Source: Ceratodon purpureus (Eukaryota; Streptophyta; Bryopsida; Pseudoditrichales; Ditrichaceae). Taken from it: a stretch of DNA of 64,000 nucleotides. Positions 57,236 to 64,000 of the stretch are shown here, in pieces (positions within the stretch are counted from its first letter, which is position 1; the number at the start of each line of letters is the position of its first letter). The position numbers and the translations under genes are program-made. Below the pieces are notes generated by a model. It worked only from the letters and a program-made list of their open reading frames with translations. It was not told the DNA's origin and made no database searches. The stretch spans positions 14,107,094 to 14,171,093 of the forward strand of contig CM026431.1 of the NCBI GenBank assembly GCA_014871385.1, read 5' to 3'.

Positions 57236-59500
57236 AGTCTTCATCCTCCAGTACCAGGGAGTCCTACATTCTCCTTCTGAATCCCTGATGAAAGAATTGA
57301 TTGCCATTGCAATAATCTCGCCACAGCCAGCAACAGAGGCAACAAAGCTTCACCATTACTGAAGGCAGGCTTAATTCGGTGGCAGCAAAGCATGATTGGT
57401 CTGGGATTATCTCCCTAAACTTCGGGGACCGCTCTTCGGGGACCTCAGCTCCTCCGCCTGATGAAAGATAAGCTCTCAAACGTATGCTTCTGTAAAGCAA
57501 ACCGGACCAATGACTGCCCGGAATGTGATTCTTGCGTAATCTGCCACTGGTTTGGAAACATTAACTGTAAGGAGCATTGTGTGGTTGTAAAGGGCAGGAA
57601 GGCCAATAAAATGCTCCTCCTCATTTAATGAGGTCTCATGGCATAGGATAATATGATGGATATGATAGGCGAGAGCTATAGCGCTCACTCTGTTCTTAGT
57701 TCTACACTAAATTTGGCTCTGCAGTTGTGAGAGCCTCTGACTCAGGCTGAGTGTATGTAGGAGGTATCTGCACCAACCTCTAAGTTTATACAACATATTC
57801 ATTGAGTTCTGAGTTCACCAAGGAACCAGATACACTTTTAAAGTTTCATTTATCCTTATGTAGTGGCCTGGGGTTCCACAGTACACCAGTCACATTTTTT
57901 GGCCAACTAACTTAGATTCCCTTCACCTCAATTAAGGTCGGAGAATGTGAATTATTGATTTGGGTTCCTAGAATACCCAAAGTTGCAAGTAGAAGGGTGG
58001 AAAAATTCTGGTCACTTAAGAGGACCGCCTTAATCAAGCACCCAAAGCTGCACTACAGTAGTCCATGTTGTGTGAATGACTCTTCCAGAAATAATCTACA
58101 TGATATTGTGCTGCAAGGAGTCCTTGTAAAGAACAATTTGAATTATTATGAAAATCTATGTGGAGCAAATATGGGTGTGTAAAGAAGGTGCAGTTTTTCA
58201 ATTCATTTGAGCATGAGCTGTTCCTTGTCAAGGTTCAGTGAATTTAGTTTCTATCATACGCCTGAAGGATGAGAGAGATCACTACTGTTTCTCTAGTTAT
58301 CCTCACGCTTGAACGAGCTTCAAACAGAATCAATTGATTCAATGGTCAATCGTATCTGTAAGTTGGATACGTACAGCAAGTTTTGTTTTTATGTTTGTAT
58401 ACAAAAACTATACAATGTACATGCATTCTTCCATCGAATTGGGCTTCAGACTGGAAGCACTGTTTGTATAAAGTGTAAATTTGCATGGAATGAATCTTCA
58501 TATGTGTCCAAAGAAGGACATAAAGAAAATCAAGTACATACACTGTACATGAATCTAGAAAGTGAAAGTATAGCTTCACATAATTTAAAAGCAATTTTCA
58601 CATGATCAAATGCGTATTGGATACAATGCAAATACCTTTTGAAATTCGCTAAACAGGACATAAGAATGGACATGAACTGATACATCCTAGGGTTCAGATT
58701 GAAAGTCACTGTTTAATCAAAGTGTGGTCAAAATGGAACAAAGGGATAAACGTTCATTTGATATCAGAAACTGAAACCATGCTTTGCAAAAAGTAAGTAA
58801 TCATATTTCACATGATTTGAAAAAGTATCATGTATTTTTTTTGTGTAAGTTGACTTGCATGAAAATCTACGTCACAGTCACATGCACAAAGTAAAATGAT
58901 TTATCAAAACAAAATTCAATAATTTGCATAGTAAAACCAGTGAAAGGAAAACACAGGACATGCAGTCCAATAACTTGATGGAGTACAGTGCCGAATGTCT
59001 ACAGGTTTACATTGTAGACTCAAACGACACGTCCTAGTATTGTTCATTGCAAAACCGAAGTACCGTATGTCACCATATTTGCCAAGCCTTGTATCAAAGA
59101 CATATTTGTTTGTTTTTTATTTATATTTTCAATTTTTCGAATCAGCAAAGACAAGTTTGAATAGCATGTATATCGAAGACTCAGAAGGTTATAGACCCAC
59201 TTCTCAAAACATTCCAGAATCGTCGTCTTCTCAGCACATATCCAAAATTCACATTCCTCAGCTCTAGAAAGAAGTCTGTCATAAAAAGCAATCAAGCCCA
59301 CTTGTACTTGAATTCTCAGTCATCACTGCAACTGTCCTCCAAACTCCCAGACCAGTCTCACATTGAATTACCTGAGCTCGGAGGCAGAGAAAATTTACCA
59401 CTCGACCGCAACTCACCTCGGATTCACATTACTGTTGGTTGGGAGTGATAGTTTCAACACCACGACGGTGAATTGAAGGCAGAATTCAACCCTTGAGACT
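57236..59500. other. Intergenic region upstream of NPH3
   Basis: Moderately AT-rich sequence with short overlapping frames (for example 57264-57500 minus, 58309-58605 plus, 58995-59267 plus) without recognisable domains. No tRNA or other RNA gene is recognised. Confidence 0.45.
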
Positions 59501-60155
59501 CCGACATTTTTACTGTCATTATAGAGTTTGAGTCGCATTGAAGGGAGTCTAGGAAATTATGACAAAGTTGTCGTCTTTCATCTCCGTTTGAAACTCCAGC
59601 TGGTGGGGCCTGTAGTGGCTCCGCAGGCTGGGAGGCTCATGATAAGGAGGGGCCAGGGAAGACGGATTTAGCAAAAGACGGCCCAGAAATATTTCACCGA
59701 TCATTGCAATCTCTGACCACTCTTGTCTCTCTTCTGCTCTGGGTACCTTTAGACACTCCTGGCACCACTGGACTAGAAGAAGCCCAGACCCTTACTCCCG
59801 TTTGGATAGTACTACTAGTAGATCCCGAAAGGTGACCGCCAATTCCAGTGGGCTGGTTCACTGGTCTCTCAAGTTCCTGTGGCCTCTCTCTAACCTGTGT
59901 CACTCAGTGAAACCTCCATTTCATGTTGCATTAGTAGTTTGGAATGTCATGGTAGTGGTTTGGAACGACAAGGAGATCATCAGGGTATGCTACCAGTGAA
60001 AGGTCCGGTGCGACTCAAGGAGTGTACTATTGAACGGAGCAGGAGCGCAAGAGAGATTCAAGCATCTCTGGTTGAGTGGGCACTAGAGGATATCAATATT
60101 ATCGATACAAGTGGGTGAATCATTCGCAGGTGTAGTGAACTTAGTATTATCCAGG
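59501..60155 (+). promoter_or_regulatory. Probable promoter / 5' leader of the NPH3 gene
   Basis: The 650 bp before the start codon are less AT-rich than the upstream intergenic DNA and contain pyrimidine-rich runs (TCTTGTCTCTCTTCTGCTCTG near 59723), common in plant leaders. No clear TATA box or transcription start can be placed. In-frame codons upstream of the chosen ATG reach 60111 without another ATG. Confidence 0.3.
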
Positions 60156-63100
60156 ATGTCGCCATGGTTGGGAGGGGGGGATTCGAAGCTGTCCAGTTTC
60201 AGCAAGCGGCGATGGAAGAACAGATCTTCTCTGCCGGACATGCATAGCCCGACCACAGTTCTGTCACCTCGTGACTCCTCCGAGTCCAGCTCCATCACTA
60301 GCTCTGACGAGCAGCATGTTAACCGGATTATTAACCACCTCGTCAACGGCGGAACTGTGAAAAATCGGGAAACTGAGGTCGAAGCGAGGTTGTCAGCTTG
60401 CTTCGAGCCTATCAACAGCAAAACATGGTACATTTCATCTGCCCTTGAGCTGTCTCCTCGTCGCTCACAGCAGAAACCAGCAGGTTCTCCCGCTGTGACT
60501 GCATTCTGGTAGTCTGGACAGTTCTAAGATTTGAAACTAGATGCTTATGACTTTTGTTTATTTTCTTCCCTCTTCAGGACCGTCACGACCGACAAGCCGA
60601 GTGATTTGCTTGTGGAAGTCAATGACATAAGCTTCCATCTCCACAAGGTATGCATTTCTCACCTTTTTTCATGAACCAAAACTCATCGTGACCACAATAA
60701 TATTATTAGAGCGTACTCTGCATCACTTCACCTTCTTGAGCGACAGTCGAGCTTCCTCTGTTTCATGGATATTTGGAAACGACTTCGAGGTTACGTTGTC
60801 AGCGTCTTAAAATTAGCGACGTGATATTCGAACACGAGATTCATTGCTGAGATCTTCAGTCTTGGGGAAGGAAAAAAAATGTAGCTGCCTTAGAAAGTTG
60901 GGTGTGGTGTACAGTGGCTACCGGGGCTTCGTGTTGACAGAAGCTTGCATGTCATTGTGAACAGCTTCCCATACTATCCCGAAGTGCGTTGCTGAGCCGT
61001 CTGGTGGCCAAGTTCTGCGACTCGGAGACGGCGTGCATCAACCTCGGGTCGGTTCCCGGCGGAGCGGATGCGTTTGCGCTCGCAGCGAAGTTCTGCTACG
61101 GCATCGACGTGGAGCTCACGCCGGCTAACGTCGCTGGTTTGCGCTGCGTCTCAGAGTATCTCGAGATGACTGAGAATCTGGAAGAAGGCAACGTGAGCAG
61201 CAAAGCGGAGGCGTACCTCAACTCTGTGGTACTAAATTCATGGAACGAGTCCATCGCCGTGCTCGCTACCTGCGAGCATCTCCTACCGTGGGCGGAAGAT
61301 CTCCATATCATTCAAAGGTGTAGCCAATCCATCGCGCGGAAAGCCTGCACGGATCCTCGCAACGTAAGATGGACAGCCCCGATGCCAAAGTTGAACAGTC
61401 CAGCTGTGAAGGTATGCTCTGCGAATCCAGGGGAGAATTGGTGGTACGAAGAAGTGTCATGTCTCACTCTCCACTGCTTCGAGAAGGTCACGACGGCCAT
61501 GGTGCAAAACTTAATGAACCCAATTCTCATCGGTGGCGCGTTGGAGCTTTACGCGAGGAAATGGCTGCCAGGAGTATTCAAAGTTTCCGAAGCGAACACG
61601 CCGAAAGCCTCGTCCCCAAGCTCGCCTTCAAGCCGAATCTACTCGCCCGCGCACACGGGCAATGCCTCCCCTGTTCACGAGTTCGCGGTGACGGCTGAGG
61701 AGACGGCGAGGTTGCACGAAGTCATAGTGGAGCAGAACAAGAATCGGTTCACTATCGAGAAGATCGTTACCTTGGTGCCGCAGCAGAAAGACACAGTCAG
61801 TAGCAACTTTCTTCTTCGGATGCTGCGCGCGGCCAACATGTTCAGCTGCTCGCCAGAGTGTCGTGCGGAGCTTGAGAAGAAGGCGGGGCAGCAGCTGGAT
61901 CAAGCCACTTTGAGCGACTTGCTCATTCCGTCGTTCTGCCATACTAGCGAGTATCTCTATGATGTCGACCTCGTGAGCCGGCTCTTGGATCATTTCATTG
62001 CACTCGTAAGCTTCGACCCCATAACTGGTTGCGTCAACCCTTGAATGTCATATCATATGCAACACATTCGGAAATAGTGAATGATCTAATTTTTAGCATG
62101 TGAGGATGAGTTTTGAGAATTTTGGGGGATAATGTGCTGTTACAGGAGCAAGGATTGGGAGGAGGGCTGAAGAACAAGTTTTTCAATAAGAGGATTTTCG
62201 GGTCTCTGTTCGTGGGAGGTGCATCGGCCGCCAAGCAAGCGCAGGCGCAGCCCAGTGCGAGGTCAAAGATCGTGGCGAAGCTTATGGATTCGTACCTCGC
62301 CGAAGTCGCGCGTGACATCCAATTGCCGTTGGCGAAATTTCAGTCTTTAGCCGAAGCCGTGCCAGTTACTTCAAGAGTGTCGGACGACGGGCTTTACAGA
62401 GCAATTGATACTTATCTTAAGGTTAGTTCATCGTCTACAACCCCTTAAAATCTGTCTTCTAGAACCGAGGAGTTGGGTTTTGCACCTATTTTGGCACAAC
62501 GTTGCACTGCATTGGAGCGTTGGTTGCTGATCGTGTGCTCTTGAACGTGTTACAGATACACCCAGGTTTGACTGAAATGGAGAAGAAGAAACTCTGCCGA
62601 ATCCTTGATAGCCAGCGCTTCTCCGTCGCGGCGTGCATGCATGCTGCTCAGAACGAACGCCTTCCCCTCCGCATCGTTGTCCAGGTCTTGTTCGGGGAGC
62701 AGCTGAAGCTGCGAGACGCCATTACAGGGATAAGCCAATCGATTCAGGAGGACCGCGCCATTGGCGACTCCGGCGGCCCATTGCGAAAACTACCCATGCG
62801 AGACGAATCTCCCGACTCATCAGCGAGCCAGCAAGCGATGCTGGAGACGACTAATCAAATGGAGATACGAGCACTGCAGCAGGAGCTTTCGACGATGAGA
62901 ATCAAGTACACGGAGTTGGAGAAGAGTCACTCAACCATGATGGAGATGGTACGCATTCCTATACCACCACATCTCTCTCACTGAAGTACCAGACTCCAAT
63001 GCAACATCTAGAGCTCTTCTCAATATCATTTGTAATGTTACCGACTTGTGAGCTAACCTGTTTTCTTCTACCAGGTGGAGAAATTGTCTAGACCCAGACG

Positions 63101-63251
63101 GAACTCGACTTCTTCATGGACGACGCCCTGGAAGAAAGCACCCAAGTATCCGGAAACACCAAGAAAAGAAGCCAATGATTCATCAAATTCCGGGAGATCA
63201 CGCACGAACAACGCCAGTGCTGCGCAAAGATGGCGGAACTCCATATCGTAG
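60156..63251 (+). CDS. NPH3: NPH3-type BTB/NPH3 phototropism protein, six exons, 769 aa
   Basis: Exons are 60156-60508, 60578-60647, 60965-62005, 62146-62421, 62556-62948 and 63075-63251, with GT-AG borders and a continuous frame. The protein acts at the plasma membrane with phototropin blue-light receptors, and family members serve as substrate adaptors of CUL3 ubiquitin ligases. Visible parts: a Ser-rich N-terminal extension of about 115 residues, a BTB domain (about 118-215: [27 protein letters not shown]), the NPH3 domain from WWYEEVSCL (about 300) to the signature [13 protein letters not shown] (about 608-620), a coiled coil (about 680-711) and the tail RWRNSIS. That tail matches Arabidopsis NPH3, where the antepenultimate Ser is the 14-3-3-binding phosphosite (here Ser767). 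It is thus NPH3 rather than a distant NRL member. The start is the first ATG of the frame; the N-terminal extension is longer than usual. Confidence 0.93.
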
Positions 63252-64000
63252 TTCCAACTTCCCCACGAGGTTGATGAATTCTTTTTAGGTCTGTTTATAT
63301 TGTACTTTGAGTTGAACACTTCATACTTAGCCTTAGGATTTGAGAATAGTTGGTTGCCATACCGACCACGCACACGATGCTTGCCCAGTCCCAGCAGCTG
63401 CTTGAAGTGGGATCATGGCAGTAACACGGAACGTAGAAATTTTTCTTCATCCCACTCGGAATGCAAAGTAGTCATCAATTCCGAGCGGAGTGAATGTCAT
63501 TGTGTACATACTTGTATTTTTATAGGCAGATGACGAAATGAGCATATTGCTCTGAGTCCACTTTTCAATTCACCATTTTTTTCCATTTGTCAAGGATATT
63601 TTTTCTTCCGCTCTGGTCCGTGTGGGTTTGCTGGGGCTAAGGGTTTTAGAGAGCTATGGTGACCTATGTGTTGATTGAATGATCTTTCATCTCTCCAACA
63701 GACGCAGACATAGTTCATTGCACGCCCTTTCGTGCTTGGACCTAATTTCCTGTTTGTCAAACATGATTATGTGTTCAACACAGTAGGCTGAGGACAAGTT
63801 TTTGCATCAAGGATTAATTGAGATTGAGAAATGCCGGAATGTTTGTCAGGAGATGAAAAGATGCTTGATTCAGGAAACATAGTTGCGACGTTCTGTTCCT
63901 TGTGGTTGGCAGGGTAGGAGCAGGCAGAATGGAGAGCAATGCTGCTACATCTTAGAGGGTATTAATCAAGACACCCACAACTTGAAGAAGTGCTGCTCCA
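63252..64000. other. NPH3 3' UTR and downstream sequence
   Basis: The sequence after the stop is T-rich in places (TTTTTATAGG, TTTTTTCCATTTG) and probably includes the 3' UTR; no canonical AATAAA is obvious close to the stop. No further gene is recognised before the window ends. Confidence 0.4.

Overview
The window looks like nuclear DNA of a land plant. It holds one intron-containing NPH3-type phototropism gene (60.2-63.3 kb) and one intron-containing leucine-rich-repeat receptor-like protein gene (36.9-41.8 kb), both with clean GT-AG splice sites and matching phases. The rest is AT-rich and crowded with satellites and transposons. I cannot fix the species. A bryophyte or other non-seed plant is a low-confidence guess.

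Left half (1-30.0 kb). A tandem satellite of about 1.14 kb per unit runs from before the left edge to about 30018, roughly 16.7 units in this window. It is split in two by one 10.95-kb insertion (5548-16496). The insertion has 49-bp terminal inverted repeats with about eight mismatches, and it duplicated 8-10 bp of the satellite (TGCTATTTC on both sides), which fits a Mutator-like element (MULE). Inside the insertion are: a small unknown ORF (6.3-6.7 kb); a decayed multi-exon gene on the minus strand (9.4-7.2 kb); a 126-bp array made of palindromes; a 182-bp tandem array built on the same palindromic core; a captured fragment of the host vitamin-B6 gene PDX2 (14.06-14.42 kb); and a SWIM-zinc-finger-like, transposase-type reading frame (14.6-15.6 kb) broken by one stop. 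All five in-frame stops in these genes are TAG.

Middle (30.0-37 kb). After the last, divergent satellite unit come a (TA)n tract and about 5.5 kb in which I recognise no gene. A 0.73-kb inverted-repeat element (36154-36882) follows and ends about 30 bp before the receptor-like protein start codon. That gene contains seven consecutive exons of 144-147 nt, each coding two 24-residue LRRs, spaced about 390 bp apart. One four-module block (1560 bp) has been duplicated recently.

Right half (42-64 kb). Intergenic sequence carries two non-autonomous elements flanked by TTAA with CCCCTA termini (43231-44088 and, inverted, 52634-53473; piggyBac-like or another TTAA-targeting family), a 1.88-kb element with GAGCATCTGCA termini (48335-50218), (TA)n tracts, minisatellites, a poly-T run, a GC-richer stretch (50.2-52.0 kb) without a recognisable gene, and a diverged 381-bp duplication (56.5-57.2 kb). 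The NPH3 gene at the right is complete: six exons, 769 residues, BTB domain, NPH3 domain, coiled coil and a C-terminal RWRNSIS tail like that of Arabidopsis NPH3.
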